Shown one piece after another: positions 21,086 to 30,507 of a stretch of 52,273 nucleotides of DNA. Position numbers and translations under genes: made by a program. The first letter of the stretch is position 1. Every line of letters starts with the position of its first letter. The stretch is from Arenicellales bacterium (GTDB taxonomy: Bacteria; Pseudomonadota; Gammaproteobacteria; BMS3Bbin11), in the NCBI GenBank assembly GCA_029287915.1, contig JARFQE010000097.1:1-52273 (forward strand), in the 5' to 3' direction. The notes under the pieces were generated by a model. It ran no database searches. It was not told the DNA's origin and saw only the letters and a list, made by a program, of their open reading frames with translations.

Positions 21086-21724
21086 TTAGTCCCAGACCAG
21101 TACTTCAATCGGTGTCGGGTTATAGGCATTGCATGGATTATTCAGCTGCGGACAGTTTGATATCAGCACAATAACATCCATGATGGCCTTCATTTCAACA
21201 TACTTTCCAGCATCAGAAATGCCATCCTCGAAGGTCAGCTGGCCGTCAGCTGTTACGGGCACATTCATGAAGAAGTTAATATTATGCGTTATATCGCGTT
21301 TGCCTATTCCAAACTCTTCGTGTTCTGCTACGGCAAGCATCCAGCTGTCCCTGCAGGCATGCATGCACTTTTTATCAAGGGCATAGCGAACCGTGTTACT
21401 TTCTGTCGCGCAGGCACCCCCCAATGTGTCATGTCGACCACAGGTGTCGGCAACAATTTCCAGCATCTCATTACATTGCGAGGACAACAGTTTTGTTCCT
21501 GTCGTTAAATAAATATTACCCTGTTCCCGAATAGTGTCTATCGCACTATAACGTTCGCTGGGGTCACTGGCGTTATAAAACAGGGTATCTGCTGCCTGGT
21601 TGCCCTCCAGGTCAAGAATGCGAAAAGTCTGTCCACTTTTTACTATATGAATAAAGTAATCACCGGCCAGCACTGTTTGTCTAAAACTAGCCAGTGATGG
21701 TTCAAGTTTGCTCTCTACAATCAT
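21086..21724 (-). CDS. DUF1989 protein UAAP2, probable carboxyguanidine deiminase subunit
   Basis: 212 residues from ATG at 21724, which overlaps the upstream stop as ATGA; a frame four codons longer is less likely. Signature segments: [52 protein letters not shown] and the tail [20 protein letters not shown], all typical of urea-carboxylase-associated protein 2. In published work the UAAP1/UAAP2 heterodimer (CgdA/CgdB) deiminates carboxyguanidine to allophanate and ammonia. It is followed 79 bases later by the carboxylase. Conserved Cys and His residues are probably metal or catalytic ligands. Confidence 0.9.
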   Translation of the reverse strand: MIVESKLEPSLASFRQTVLAGDYFIHIVKSGQTFRILDLEGNQAADTLFYNASDPSERYSAIDTIREQGNIYLTTGTKLLSSQCNEMLEIVADTCGRHDTLGGACATESNTVRYALDKKCMHACRDSWMLAVAEHEEFGIGKRDITHNINFFMNVPVTADGQLTFEDGISDAGKYVEMKAIMDVIVLISNCPQLNNPCNAYNPTPIEVLVWD

Positions 21725-22548
21725 CGACAGTGGCACCCCAGGTTGTACAGCTCCGTATTTTTAAAACCGCGCTGATTTTCCTCTGAAGAATTTTTGCAGA
21801 GGTCGTCATCCGTTACCTGATCGGCCTCGGAGATCTGGTAGATCACTGGTTTTTTTGGGTATTCAATAGCCGGGTTCATCGGGTGAGGACAGGTATGAAA
21901 GATTACCAGTGTGTCCATTTCGAAGCGTAAATCAATGAAATCATCAGGCTGGGAATTATTCTCCACGAAGTGCATGTCACCGGCATCGTCGACTTCCACT
22001 TTACTGAATATATTCAGGTTGGCAGACATATCGCGTTGATTCATACCATACTTCGACATTTCAATCAGGAAACTGTCATGTCCGTTTAAATACCAGTCAT
22101 TCCGATAATCCTGATAATTATGGTCACCCCATTTGTCTTTCACGCTTTTCTTATTTGTGTTGCCGCCCACCGTATCATGCCAGCCGACACTATCATCTAT
22201 AATGGAACAGAAAATTCGGCCCATGTCAGAATATATACAATGGCCTTTTGTCAATTTAAAGGTATGCTGACACTTCAGTGTATCAGGGGCGTTATATCGT
22301 TCCAGGTAATTAGACGGGTTATAAAACAGCATCCCGACATTGGCACCACCTGTTTTGTCAATCAGGCGTAAAACTGTGCCCTGCCGCATCTGCATCGACC
22401 AGTGTGCACCACCGGGAATGGTGTCTTCATATAACACTTCTCTGGGGATTTTTGTTCTTCGGCTCATCGCTAGTTGATTACCTGGTAATACTTTCTCATC
22501 ATAGTCCTTCAAATCAAAACGATTAGGATTTCCCTGTATAAAGGGCAC
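21721..22548 (-). CDS. DUF1989 protein UAAP1, probable carboxyguanidine deiminase subunit
   Basis: 275 residues. Family segments: [66 protein letters not shown], and [18 protein letters not shown]. It is the longer partner of the UAAP pair. It is paralogous to the next gene (both have W/RHDT-x-GG and N-x-N-x-F). Translationally coupled to UAAP2 by ATGA. Its role is inferred from the characterised carboxyguanidine deiminase. The C-terminal tail of about 45 residues rich in Asp, Ser and Asn has no clear match. Confidence 0.9.
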   Translation of the reverse strand: MPFIQGNPNRFDLKDYDEKVLPGNQLAMSRRTKIPREVLYEDTIPGGAHWSMQMRQGTVLRLIDKTGGANVGMLFYNPSNYLERYNAPDTLKCQHTFKLTKGHCIYSDMGRIFCSIIDDSVGWHDTVGGNTNKKSVKDKWGDHNYQDYRNDWYLNGHDSFLIEMSKYGMNQRDMSANLNIFSKVEVDDAGDMHFVENNSQPDDFIDLRFEMDTLVIFHTCPHPMNPAIEYPKKPVIYQISEADQVTDDDLCKNSSEENQRGFKNTELYNLGCHCR

Positions 22549-22587
22549 CAGATGCCCTTACTACAACCCGTATTACTTTAACTCCAA

Positions 22588-23961
22588 TTAGAATAGATGG
22601 CTATAGCGCTCGATTTCCCATGCAGAGATCGTCTGGTGATAGGCATTCCATTCTTCGCTTTTGTACCTGACAAATTCATCTCTGAGTTCCTGTCCCAGCG
22701 CTTCGACAACAAAAGGATCGGCGGCAAAGGCATCAATCGCTTCAAGCAGGTTCTTCGGTAAAAATTCGATCCCGCGGCTGGCCCGATCCTGCTCACTGAG
22801 TTCATACAGGTTATCCTCCTGCGGATGCCCTGGATCAATACCTTCGCGAACACCTTCAAGACCGGCTGCAAGCGCAAGTGTAGCAGCGAGATACGGATTT
22901 ACAGAACCATCAGCATTGCGTGATTCGAAGCGTCCGCCACCCATCGGCACACGGATAGAATTTGTACGGTTGTTGGAGCCAAATGAGTTGAATACCGGCG
23001 CCCAGGTAAAATAGGGCATGTCACCCTGCCTGACCAGCCGCTTGTAGCTGTTGACTGTCGGTGCAAAAGCGGCACAAAGTGCCTTGCCATGTTTAAGTAC
23101 ACCACCAATAAACTGGTAGCCGAGTTCAGTCAATCCAAGACCTTTTGGATCTTCCTCTGGATCACAGGAGAACAGATTTTCACCGCTTTCAAGGTCGTAC
23201 AATGACATATTAAAATGCGCACCGTTGCCGGTTTTATCGGCAAATGGCTTGGGCATAAAGGTTGCAACCAGCCCTTCCTGCTTTGCATATTCCTTGGCCA
23301 TCAGCCTGAGGAAGGTAAAACGATCACAGGTGGTCAGGGCATCGGCATACATAAAATCAAATTCATACTGACCATTGGCATCCTCATGATCGAAGGAATA
23401 CAGATCCCAGCCGAGATCATTGATGGATGTCGCCATCTTGTCGAGCCAGTCAAACTGGTCAAGAAAACAGCGCGCGTCATAACAGGGCTTTGTCAATCTG
23501 TCATCCGCATTGGGTACCGATAACGACCCATCTTCATTCTGTTTCAATACAAACAGCTCCGCCTCGATGCCAAGATTGAAACCAAACCCCATTTTCGCAG
23601 CCTTCTTCTGCATGTTCTTCAATGAAGCCCTGGTGTTCAGCAGGTATGGCTTGCCATGGAACGTATTGTCCGCAGGCATCCAGGCCACCTCGGGCTGCCA
23701 GGGCAGCTGAATGATGTGGTCAAGGTCCGGCACCGATGCAATTTCATCGTCATTCGGCTGCTGACCAAGGCCATCGAGGGCATAGCCGGTATAGAGTTCT
23801 GAACCATGGGCCATGTGTTCCAGGTGTTTGATGGGGACGACCTTGCCCTTGGGTACACCATGGATATCGACGTAGGCACCGAGACAATACTTGACGCCTT
23901 TTTGTACAAGCTCAGACTGGATTTTCCTGATTTCTTCTTTACTCTTCACTTTCGACCTCAT
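22588..23961 (-). CDS. Type III glutamine synthetase (GlnT-like) or gamma-glutamylamide ligase
   Basis: 457 residues with the glutamine synthetase fold: N-terminal beta-grasp ([18 protein letters not shown], 25-42), ATP/metal motifs [49 protein letters not shown]. It resembles the Rhizobium GlnT group rather than GlnA, lacking the adenylylation region I would expect in GlnA. Members ligate ammonia or small amines to glutamate. In this operon it could trap released ammonia, or gamma-glutamylate an amine freed from a substituted guanidine (inference). Its ATG shares one base with the preceding creatininase-family stop. Confidence 0.8.
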   Translation of the reverse strand: MRSKVKSKEEIRKIQSELVQKGVKYCLGAYVDIHGVPKGKVVPIKHLEHMAHGSELYTGYALDGLGQQPNDDEIASVPDLDHIIQLPWQPEVAWMPADNTFHGKPYLLNTRASLKNMQKKAAKMGFGFNLGIEAELFVLKQNEDGSLSVPNADDRLTKPCYDARCFLDQFDWLDKMATSINDLGWDLYSFDHEDANGQYEFDFMYADALTTCDRFTFLRLMAKEYAKQEGLVATFMPKPFADKTGNGAHFNMSLYDLESGENLFSCDPEEDPKGLGLTELGYQFIGGVLKHGKALCAAFAPTVNSYKRLVRQGDMPYFTWAPVFNSFGSNNRTNSIRVPMGGGRFESRNADGSVNPYLAATLALAAGLEGVREGIDPGHPQEDNLYELSEQDRASRGIEFLPKNLLEAIDAFAADPFVVEALGQELRDEFVRYKSEEWNAYHQTISAWEIERYSHLF

Positions 23962-24731
23962 TAAGTGATAGTGATTTTTTCGTGATACGAATGAGGCAGG
24001 GGTGATTCTTCCTGCATACCTTTGCGCACCATGGCGCTGAGATCATCCACCATCCAGGAAAATAATTGTTTGCCTTTTTCACTGCTGGCAAGACTTGGCC
24101 TGCCTGTCACACCATTGCTACTGGTTCGATTGACCGGGTGTGAAAATACGCAATCCGTCGTCCGATCAGGATCATCACAATCAGCAATGCGTTCTTCGCG
24201 CACCATCTCGGCATTCAGCGCCATCATCAGCGACGTTTCGGCATCATTCGCATGCCAGTCATCAGCATCGTGATAGTGCTGCTGTTTCACTCGCTCACTG
24301 ATCGAACCTGAATTTATCAGGGCCACCATGAAGCCATCATGTTCAGCACGCAACATTTCCAGCGCACACCTGAGCGGGGCATGATTGGTAACATGGGTGT
24401 TGATGATAAAAAGACGCCTGAAGTCCGACGCAAATACCCAGTCGCCAATTTGTTTGACGACATCAATCATTGTCTTTGGCTGCAGGGCAAGTGTTCCCGG
24501 CCAGCGTTGCGAATGGCCGATGGAACATCCATAAGGCAGCGTCGGCAATAATGCGACGCCTGTCTGCTGAGCAACTTCACGACACAGATGCAATGCAATT
24601 TCTGCATCCATGCCGCAGCCCATGTGCGGGCCGTGCTGTTCTGTCGCACCCACCGGCAACATCGCCGTATCGATACCTTGCGCTGTCAACTGGCCGATCT
24701 CTTCCCAGGTCATCCGGTACCAGTCATGCAT
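23961..24731 (-). CDS. Creatininase-family amidohydrolase, atypical motifs
   Basis: 256 residues. Family motifs are E31-Q-H33-G, D42, [16 protein letters not shown] and a C-terminal HANDAETS at 160-167. Two usual signatures are altered: NGHGGN or NGHYEN is NTHVTN here (H113 kept), and HAGExETS is HANDAETS. The family includes creatinine amidohydrolase and several cyclic-amide or formamide hydrolases with two metal ions. It is inside the guanidine operon, 2 bases after the ABC ATPase, so a cyclic guanidino compound is a plausible substrate, but this is inference. Calling it creatininase itself would be overreach. Confidence 0.78.
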   Translation of the reverse strand: MHDWYRMTWEEIGQLTAQGIDTAMLPVGATEQHGPHMGCGMDAEIALHLCREVAQQTGVALLPTLPYGCSIGHSQRWPGTLALQPKTMIDVVKQIGDWVFASDFRRLFIINTHVTNHAPLRCALEMLRAEHDGFMVALINSGSISERVKQQHYHDADDWHANDAETSLMMALNAEMVREERIADCDDPDRTTDCVFSHPVNRTSSNGVTGRPSLASSEKGKQLFSWMVDDLSAMVRKGMQEESPLPHSYHEKITIT

Positions 24732-24733
24732 GG

Positions 24734-25654
24734 TCAGAAGACACTCTCGACTTCATGGTTAACCGGCACCATGCGCACCATGTTCATCTTATCGCTATCG
24801 ATCACATCACCTTCCTCAGGTGGGTGAATAAGATCTTCCAGACGCTTCTTGGTCGCCAGGAACTCCGGTGACAACAACTGCTCGGGGGAACGTGGCTGCG
24901 GCACAGGCACTTCAATTAGCTCCTGTACCTCACCGGGATGTGCTTTCAGGACCAGGATGCGGTCCGCCAGGTAGATGGCCTCATCAAGATCATGCGTTAT
25001 AAACAGGATGGTGATATCGATGTTCTGCCAGATCTCCATAAGATATGACTGCATCTTGCTGCGCGTCTGCGCATCCAGCGCACCGAAAGGCTCATCCATC
25101 AATAGCACTCGTGGCTGATTGGCCAGAGCACGAGCAATTGCTACGCGCTGCTTCATACCTCCTGATAACTGGTGCGGATAACTATCAACAAACTGGGTCA
25201 GGCCGACGAGATCGATCCACTGGCGGGCATCTTCTTCAGCAACTTCATTGCTATGACCCGCCTGTTGCAGACCAAACATGACATTTCTCTTAACAGTCAG
25301 CCAGGGAAACAGGGTATAGCCCTGGAACACCATGCCACGATCCTGGCCGGGCCCCTTGACCTCTTTGCCATCAAGCAGTACCTGCCCGGAAGTAGGTATC
25401 TCCAGACCGGCAAGTATTCGTATCAGTGTTGACTTGCCGCAGCCGGATGGTCCAATCACGCAGACAAATTCCCGCTTATGTGTTTTAAAGTTAATATCCT
25501 TCAGCGCGGTGACCGTTTCAGACGCCGGTGTTTCAAAGTCCTTGCACAGACCTTTCACCTCCAGGGTAACTGGTCGCTGCTTGAGACGTGTAAAACGATC
25601 CCTGACGGCATCATCCTGTTCAAGGTAGCTTGGTAATTCCAGCAGCTGTGTCAT
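24734..25654 (-). CDS. NitT/TauT-type ABC transporter ATPase
   Basis: 306 residues. Walker [16 protein letters not shown]-loop region [17 protein letters not shown], signature [16 protein letters not shown], Walker [13 protein letters not shown], switch His in FITHDLDEA. The sequence resembles NrtC/SsuB/TauB ATPases. The tail after residue 240 is longer than usual. Forms the importer with the next two upstream genes. Such transporters are recurrent partners of urea/guanidine carboxylase operons. Confidence 0.9.
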   Translation of the reverse strand: MTQLLELPSYLEQDDAVRDRFTRLKQRPVTLEVKGLCKDFETPASETVTALKDINFKTHKREFVCVIGPSGCGKSTLIRILAGLEIPTSGQVLLDGKEVKGPGQDRGMVFQGYTLFPWLTVKRNVMFGLQQAGHSNEVAEEDARQWIDLVGLTQFVDSYPHQLSGGMKQRVAIARALANQPRVLLMDEPFGALDAQTRSKMQSYLMEIWQNIDITILFITHDLDEAIYLADRILVLKAHPGEVQELIEVPVPQPRSPEQLLSPEFLATKKRLEDLIHPPEEGDVIDSDKMNMVRMVPVNHEVESVF

Positions 25655-25685
25655 AAGTTTCTCTTTAACTCTGCGTTGTATTCAA

Positions 25686-26660
25686 TCAGGCTCGTGCAGA
25701 CTGTTGTTGCCATGGGAAGAAGCGGCGGCCTAGCCAGGCCAGGATCAGATCGGTGGTAATACCGATGATGCCAATCATCATGATGGCTGCGAAGACGTTA
25801 TCAAAATTCTTGTAGCGGGCCTGCTGGGTAATAAACCAGGTAATGCCAGAACTGGTACCGATCAGTTCAGCTACGATCAGATACGTCCAGGCCCAGCCCA
25901 ACAGTATCCGCATATCGCGATACAGATCAGGCAGGATTCCCGGGACGACGACCTTGAATAACAATGACTTGTTTTTTGCACCCAGTGTCTGGGCTGCTTC
26001 GAGCAACGAGGGATCCAGTTTGCGCGCGGTATTGGACACTACCAGCACCTGCTGAAAGAATGTTCCGATAAAAATTATGGCAATCTTGGGGGCATGGTGT
26101 ATGCCGAGAATAGCAACAGCAAGAGCGCCAAAGGCCGGTGCCGGCAGGTAACGAAAAAACTCAATAAACGGCTCGAACAGACGTGAGAAAAAATCATAGG
26201 TGCCCGCCATGATGCCAAGCGGAACACCGATTAATGAAGAAAGAAAAAACCCCCAGAAAATAACCTGGATGCTGTCCCACAGACTTTCATGCAGCCATTT
26301 CTCCGAGCGACGCTTCGGCTCAGTGGTGAAGGCGGTGTAGAACGCGACGGCGACTTCATGCGGTGCCGGCAGATAAATCGGGTTGGCGGGCTTTCCCTGC
26401 GGCAACGCCATAGCTGAATCTTCAAGCTTTGTTAGTTCCTGATAAAATAAATCCTTATCGACAAGCATGCCCTGCTTGAAGTAGGAAACAGCACCCGGGT
26501 CGCTAATCTCGACCTTGGGGTGCCATAACCAGGGGACGTAACTAAACAGGCTCCAGAGCAGGATGGGCAGAACAAAACTCATCACTGAAATAATGAAGCG
26601 CGGTCTGGGTCTAAGGTCCTTGCGAACAGCAAACCATTGCATCGTTGATGTTGTGCTCAT
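25686..26660 (-). CDS. NitT/TauT-type ABC transporter permease
   Basis: 324 residues with an N-terminal helix (FIISVMSFVLPILLWSLFSYV), a periplasmic insert of about 80 residues, and five further helices. The EAA loop reads DPSLLEAAQTLGAKNKSLLFKVVVPGILPDLYRDMRI. This is the BPD_transp_1 family near SsuC/TauC. The insert between the first helix and the core is a feature of the nitrate/bicarbonate-type branch. Encoded between binding protein and ATPase genes. Confidence 0.88.
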   Translation of the reverse strand: MSTTSTMQWFAVRKDLRPRPRFIISVMSFVLPILLWSLFSYVPWLWHPKVEISDPGAVSYFKQGMLVDKDLFYQELTKLEDSAMALPQGKPANPIYLPAPHEVAVAFYTAFTTEPKRRSEKWLHESLWDSIQVIFWGFFLSSLIGVPLGIMAGTYDFFSRLFEPFIEFFRYLPAPAFGALAVAILGIHHAPKIAIIFIGTFFQQVLVVSNTARKLDPSLLEAAQTLGAKNKSLLFKVVVPGILPDLYRDMRILLGWAWTYLIVAELIGTSSGITWFITQQARYKNFDNVFAAIMMIGIIGITTDLILAWLGRRFFPWQQQSARA

Positions 26661-26687
26661 AACCCTCGACTCCGCTGCCTGTTTAAG

Positions 26688-27668
26688 TCACATTCCCATC
26701 ATCAGGGAAGGATCGATGTAGGCATCAACATCCTCGGGTTTTTCATAGACCTTATTGGCAACATTAAAGTCATCAGCAATCTTGCTAGAACCATAGATAG
26801 AAGTGAAGCCTTCACCCTTGACCATGAACTTTTTAGCCTCTTCCAGAGTGAGGATATTGGTGCCATCGATGAAAGATTTATACTCAGCCGGCTCGAGACC
26901 CACGCGTGAAGCCATAATCTTCACCGCATCTTCTCGCGTTGCAGGATCCTTCAGATAGGCAACAGCGCGATACCAGACCTTGATCACCTTCTTCCAGTCA
27001 TCAGCACGTGCTGCGAAGCTTTCAGGACTGACACAAAGCATGTCGTAGATCAGGCCGGGTTCATCAGCACTGGTGTAGATCGGCTTTGAGCCTGGAACCA
27101 GCTGCAATGCCTGTCCGGAACTCGGCTGCCACGCAACGATGGCATCAACTTCACCGGAAGCCAGTACCTGGGGTGTCTCGTTGGTCGGGGCATTCACCAG
27201 CTCAACATCTGTCTCGGTCATGCCATTCTTTTCCAGTGCGTTCAACAACAGCAGGTGACTGACAAAACCGACCTCGACACCCACTTTCTTACCCTTGAGA
27301 TCCTTTATTGAGTTGATACCGGGCTTGCCGATCACCATGTCATTGCCGTTGCTGTAATCATTCATCAGGATCATGACACTCTTGGCGCCCGTTGATCCGG
27401 TAACCAGTGCATCACCGTTGGTCATACCAACGCCATCGAGTTTACCGGCTGCAAAAGCATCCATTGAAGCGACGTAATCAAACCATTCGAATATAACGTC
27501 AACGCCCTCTTCCTTGAACCAGCCTTTTTCGATAGCGATTTCATAGGCTACCCACCCCGGCCAGTCGCTATACCCGATCTTCAGTGGTTCAGCTGCAGAG
27601 GCTAATGAACTAAACAACATTCCGCCAGCTAACAATGTAGCAAGAAGTTTTCGATAAAATGATCTCAT
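26688..27668 (-). CDS. ABC transporter substrate-binding protein (NMT1/SsuA-like)
   Basis: 326 residues. Signal peptide ([19 protein letters not shown]), then [34 protein letters not shown], typical of periplasmic binding proteins in the nitrate/sulfonate/taurine/guanidine group. First gene of the operon; good ribosome site GGGAGA. The predicted transcription start from the sigma-54 promoter leaves a leader of only about 44 bases, too short for a guanidine-I riboswitch. Ligand is probably guanidine or a guanidino compound, from context only. Confidence 0.88.
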   Translation of the reverse strand: MRSFYRKLLATLLAGGMLFSSLASAAEPLKIGYSDWPGWVAYEIAIEKGWFKEEGVDVIFEWFDYVASMDAFAAGKLDGVGMTNGDALVTGSTGAKSVMILMNDYSNGNDMVIGKPGINSIKDLKGKKVGVEVGFVSHLLLLNALEKNGMTETDVELVNAPTNETPQVLASGEVDAIVAWQPSSGQALQLVPGSKPIYTSADEPGLIYDMLCVSPESFAARADDWKKVIKVWYRAVAYLKDPATREDAVKIMASRVGLEPAEYKSFIDGTNILTLEEAKKFMVKGEGFTSIYGSSKIADDFNVANKVYEKPEDVDAYIDPSLMMGM

Positions 27669-27722
27669 TGTGTATCTCCCAGATATTGATATTAAAAATT
27701 ATTCAAACACTAAAACTGTTCA

Positions 27723-27738
27723 AGCAAGTTACATGCCA
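27723..27738 (-). promoter_or_regulatory. Sigma-54 promoter for the guanidine operon
   Basis: The minus strand reads TGGCATGTAACTTGCT, against the consensus TGGCAC-G-N4-TTGC-W; only the C at position 6 differs. GG and GC are spaced 10 bp. The ATG of the binding-protein gene is 55 bp downstream. Confidence 0.82.
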
Positions 27739-27823
27739 ACCAGAAATAATTCAGTTCCAGACAATGATATAGACGTCCTGTAATGGACTTTACGTGTGCT
27801 GATCGTGCGGAAATGGGCACCAC

Positions 27824-27839
27824 GCACCCGTATGGTGCA
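27824..27839. promoter_or_regulatory. NtrC-type dyad between two divergent sigma-54 promoters
   Basis: GCACCCGTATGGTGCA matches the NtrC core GCAC-N5-TGGTGC exactly. It lies about 85 bp upstream of the minus-strand -24 element and about 53 bp upstream of the plus-strand -24 element, so it can serve both. A further GCACCA half site overlaps at 27817. Confidence 0.75.
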
Positions 27840-27871
27840 AAAAAAGTTATTGGCTACTTCCATTCGCCTTC

Positions 27872-27890
27872 GTTATGCCGTTTGCATAAC
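27872..27890. promoter_or_regulatory. Perfect inverted repeat GTTATGC-N5-GCATAAC
   Basis: Seven-base arms with a 5-base spacer, ending one base before the plus-strand -24 element. It has the shape of a dimeric regulator's operator. No regulator gene is adjacent. Confidence 0.6.
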
Positions 27891-27891
27891 A

Positions 27892-27907
27892 TGGCATCTT
27901 GATTGCA
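27892..27907 (+). promoter_or_regulatory. Sigma-54 promoter for the TIM-barrel gene
   Basis: TGGCATCTTGATTGCA fits the -24/-12 consensus with correct GG/GC spacing. The expected transcription start is near 27917, followed by AAGGTGG and the start codon region at 27936-27945. Confidence 0.75.
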
Positions 27908-27944
27908 TCATTTACTGTGAAGGTGGCAAATCTGTTTGGTAAAG

Positions 27945-28790
27945 ATGAAACTACAGCTATTTAAAACACTATGGGGTCACCAGGGCACGCTGGCGTCTGC
28001 TATTAGCGAGGCATTGGAGGCGGGATTTCATGGACTGGAGGGTCCGGCCCCTGCTAATACTGTAGCAATACGAGAACTAAAGACTCTGCTGGCCGATTCC
28101 GGCTTGAACTACATAGCAGAAATTACAACCGCCGGTAGCTACGTCCCTGATCGTCACGCAAGCATACAGCAGCACATCGATAGCTTTGCCGAAAAACTGG
28201 ATCAAAGCCTGCCGTTCAATCCACTTTTCATAACCTGTCTGGGTGGTTGCGATGCCTGGACTGACGACATGAATATTACATTTTTTAATGCTGCGATGGA
28301 GATGGCGCAATCTGCTGACATTACAGTGAGTTTCGAAACTCATCGTGGGCGCGCGTTTTTTAACCCGTGGGTGACCGATCGTATCGTCAGCCAGTTGCCT
28401 GAAATAAAACTAACCTGTGACTTTAGCCACTGGTGCGTTGTCTGTGAACGGCTACTGGACAGCGAGCTTGAAGTACTACAGAAATTATCTTCCCACGCAC
28501 ATCATATTCATGCCCGGGTTGGCTATGATCAGGGTCCACAGGTTCCCCACCCTGCTGCCCCTGAATACGAATATGCGCTGCGCGCACATCAGTCCTGGTG
28601 GGAAATGATCTGGCAACAGCAGCTGCACAAAAAAGCACAGGTCACTACGATGACTCCTGAATTTGGGCCTGACGGTTATCTACACGAATTACCATTTTCT
28701 GGTGAACCAGTGGCCTTCCTGTGGGACCTCAACTGCTGGATGGCCAGCGAAGAACGCAGGCATTTTGAGGCATTTATGGCCAGGCAGTGA
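27945..28790 (+). CDS. Sugar-phosphate isomerase/epimerase-like TIM-barrel protein
   Basis: 281 residues from ATG 27945. A TTG three codons earlier (27936) has better spacing to AAGGTGG and is an alternative. Sequence fits the xylose-isomerase-like TIM barrel (AP endonuclease 2 family): FHGLEGP, ITCLGGCDAW, VSFETHRGRAFFNPW, LTCDFSHWCVVCER, HIHARVGYDQGPQVPHP, MTPEFGPDGYLHELPF. Metal ligands E, D, H and E of the family appear in FETH, CDFSH, HARV and PEFG. The substrate is not evident. It is transcribed divergently from the guanidine operon and shares its NtrC site, so probably acts in nitrogen scavenging. Confidence 0.8.
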   Translation: MKLQLFKTLWGHQGTLASAISEALEAGFHGLEGPAPANTVAIRELKTLLADSGLNYIAEITTAGSYVPDRHASIQQHIDSFAEKLDQSLPFNPLFITCLGGCDAWTDDMNITFFNAAMEMAQSADITVSFETHRGRAFFNPWVTDRIVSQLPEIKLTCDFSHWCVVCERLLDSELEVLQKLSSHAHHIHARVGYDQGPQVPHPAAPEYEYALRAHQSWWEMIWQQQLHKKAQVTTMTPEFGPDGYLHELPFSGEPVAFLWDLNCWMASEERRHFEAFMARQ

Positions 28791-28806
28791 CGAAGATCAG
28801 AATAAC

Positions 28807-29697
28807 TCAGGCATTCTCCCGACATTCTATAATGACTGTATCCTGCTCCGTTCTGAAACCTTCCAGCAACGCTGCTGCAACAACCAGCACTGCACCGGTA
28901 AATTCAGCCAGCGTGAGTGTTTGCCCAAGGATAAGGACAGCAGAAACAACTGCCGCGACCAGCTCCATTACAATGATGATCGATGCCCTGCCCGCTTCGA
29001 GCCGGGTAACTCCCCATTGCGTACCAATCGTTATCAGTGACAGCCATACTATGCCATAGCCCATGGCAAGTATGGTTGTTTGTAGTGATGGCAGATTGAG
29101 GGTTTCGGAATTGAACACAAGGAACAGTCCGATGAACACTACCACACCGATAAACATCGCTATGACTTTGTTGATGAGTGGAATAGATTGCGCAAAACGA
29201 AAGACAAGGTTATTCATTGCAAAAGAAAAACCAGAGAGGACGGCGAGCAGATCAATCAAATCAGGGGGACGGCTAAGTACGTTTGTTCCACCAAGAATCA
29301 GCACACCGCCTGCAAGAGCAGCAGCCAGTGTCAGCAGCCTTAAGGCATCGATACGCTCCCCTAAAAATATTCGACCACCAAGCACACTCCAGATGGGTAA
29401 CAGGTAAAACAGGATCATAACCCGCACCACATCGCCATAATACAGGGCTGTCTGAAAAGACAGGTTCGCCAGACCGCCAAACAGGGCGATAAGCAGCAGT
29501 AGATGAAGCCCATTCATCAGGCCGCTTTTGCCTTTAACTAGCAATGGTAGTAAAAAAACGACTGCACTGAAGAACGCAATAAAAATCATCAGCGGCCCAG
29601 GTAGTCCAACGCTGTCGAAGTAGCGCAATGGTAGCCACGTCAGTCCCCAGCCTATGGAGCTGAATAGCAACACAACAACGGGGATCGACAGTTTCAT
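28807..29697 (-). CDS. EamA/DMT-family transporter
   Basis: 296 residues, ten hydrophobic segments in two EamA repeats (first ending near residue 135, second to 285), short polar C terminus. A typical drug/metabolite-type transporter; direction and substrate are not predictable. Last gene of the desaturase-like unit; 17 bases from the MBL hydrolase, and convergent with the TIM-barrel gene with a 16-base gap. Confidence 0.82.
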   Translation of the reverse strand: MKLSIPVVVLLFSSIGWGLTWLPLRYFDSVGLPGPLMIFIAFFSAVVFLLPLLVKGKSGLMNGLHLLLLIALFGGLANLSFQTALYYGDVVRVMILFYLLPIWSVLGGRIFLGERIDALRLLTLAAALAGGVLILGGTNVLSRPPDLIDLLAVLSGFSFAMNNLVFRFAQSIPLINKVIAMFIGVVVFIGLFLVFNSETLNLPSLQTTILAMGYGIVWLSLITIGTQWGVTRLEAGRASIIIVMELVAAVVSAVLILGQTLTLAEFTGAVLVVAAALLEGFRTEQDTVIIECRENA

Positions 29698-29714
29698 TCG
29701 TTTGCTACAGGCTG

Positions 29715-30497
29715 CTAACGATAGAATTCAGGAAACGGCAGGCAGCGCCGGTAAAATTCATAATCATGGTTGGGCCACAGTCGCGCACCTGTTTCCGCGG
29801 CAATCTGTTTGAGTTTCCGTATACTGTCTAATGCCATATCCTCACGATCATGCCAGCACAGCCCTGGCGCTACTTCATCATCGATGTTCTCCTGCAAATC
29901 AGCTGCATCACCGGCAAGCAGAACAGGTGCCCCGTGGGGCAGTTCAATCAACATCGACATATGCCCCGCTGTATGACCGGGCGACTCTATAGCGCGTACC
30001 CCTGGTGCAACATCGTACTCGCTATTTTTAATACGCCAGTGATAGCTAGCACTGAAATCATGCTGAAAATAAGCATCATCGGCCTGTTCCCTTGCCGCTG
30101 ACAGTTCTTTCTTGTGCACATGAATATCGGCATGCTGCATATCGCATAATCCACCGGCATGATCAAAGTGCAGGTGTCCGATGAAAACCACGTCAACATC
30201 TTCGGGTTGCAGACCAAGGCGGGAAAGTCGGTTCTGCAGTCGCTGTTCTTCAGTCATCTCAGGCGGCCCGAACGGGAAGGCTTCGTTTTCGTAGAAGCGC
30301 TGCATCAGCAAAGGATCATTAATCTTGCTGTAATCACAACCTACATCATAAAGTATGCGCCCCTGTGTCGTTTCAATTAGATAGGCGAGTATCGGTGCCT
30401 GAATAAAAACACCGTGCCCGCGTGCTCTTGTAGACAGTGTTTTCTCATAACGGTGTGTTCCCGTAAGCAGCGGCCAGAAGCGGCGGACCTGGGTCAT
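29715..30497 (-). CDS. Metallo-beta-lactamase-fold hydrolase, AHL-lactonase-like family
   Basis: 260 residues. Metal motif H108-L-H110-F-D112-H113 (GHLHFDHAGGL), then SPGHTAGHMSMLIELP, LLAGDAADL, and a late NHDYE. Arrangement matches the AttM/AiiA-type N-acyl homoserine lactonase family, a broad annotation covering many lactone, amide and ester hydrolases. Placed between a diiron enzyme and a transporter, it may hydrolyse the oxidised product (inference). No luxI or luxR is near, so quorum quenching is not supported. Confidence 0.8.
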   Translation of the reverse strand: MTQVRRFWPLLTGTHRYEKTLSTRARGHGVFIQAPILAYLIETTQGRILYDVGCDYSKINDPLLMQRFYENEAFPFGPPEMTEEQRLQNRLSRLGLQPEDVDVVFIGHLHFDHAGGLCDMQHADIHVHKKELSAAREQADDAYFQHDFSASYHWRIKNSEYDVAPGVRAIESPGHTAGHMSMLIELPHGAPVLLAGDAADLQENIDDEVAPGLCWHDREDMALDSIRKLKQIAAETGARLWPNHDYEFYRRCLPFPEFYR

Positions 30498-30507
30498 ATT
30501 CTATATC

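Noticed and set aside
27669-27935. Guanidine-I (ykkC) riboswitch before the guanidine operon
   Set aside because: I looked for the conserved GGTCCGAGAG-type and CGG-AAAAGCCCGGG-type segments on both strands and found none; the predicted sigma-54 leader is too short for it.
29715-30497. Quorum-quenching lactonase
   Set aside because: The family name would suggest it, but there is no luxI or luxR and the neighbours and promoter point to nitrogen metabolism.
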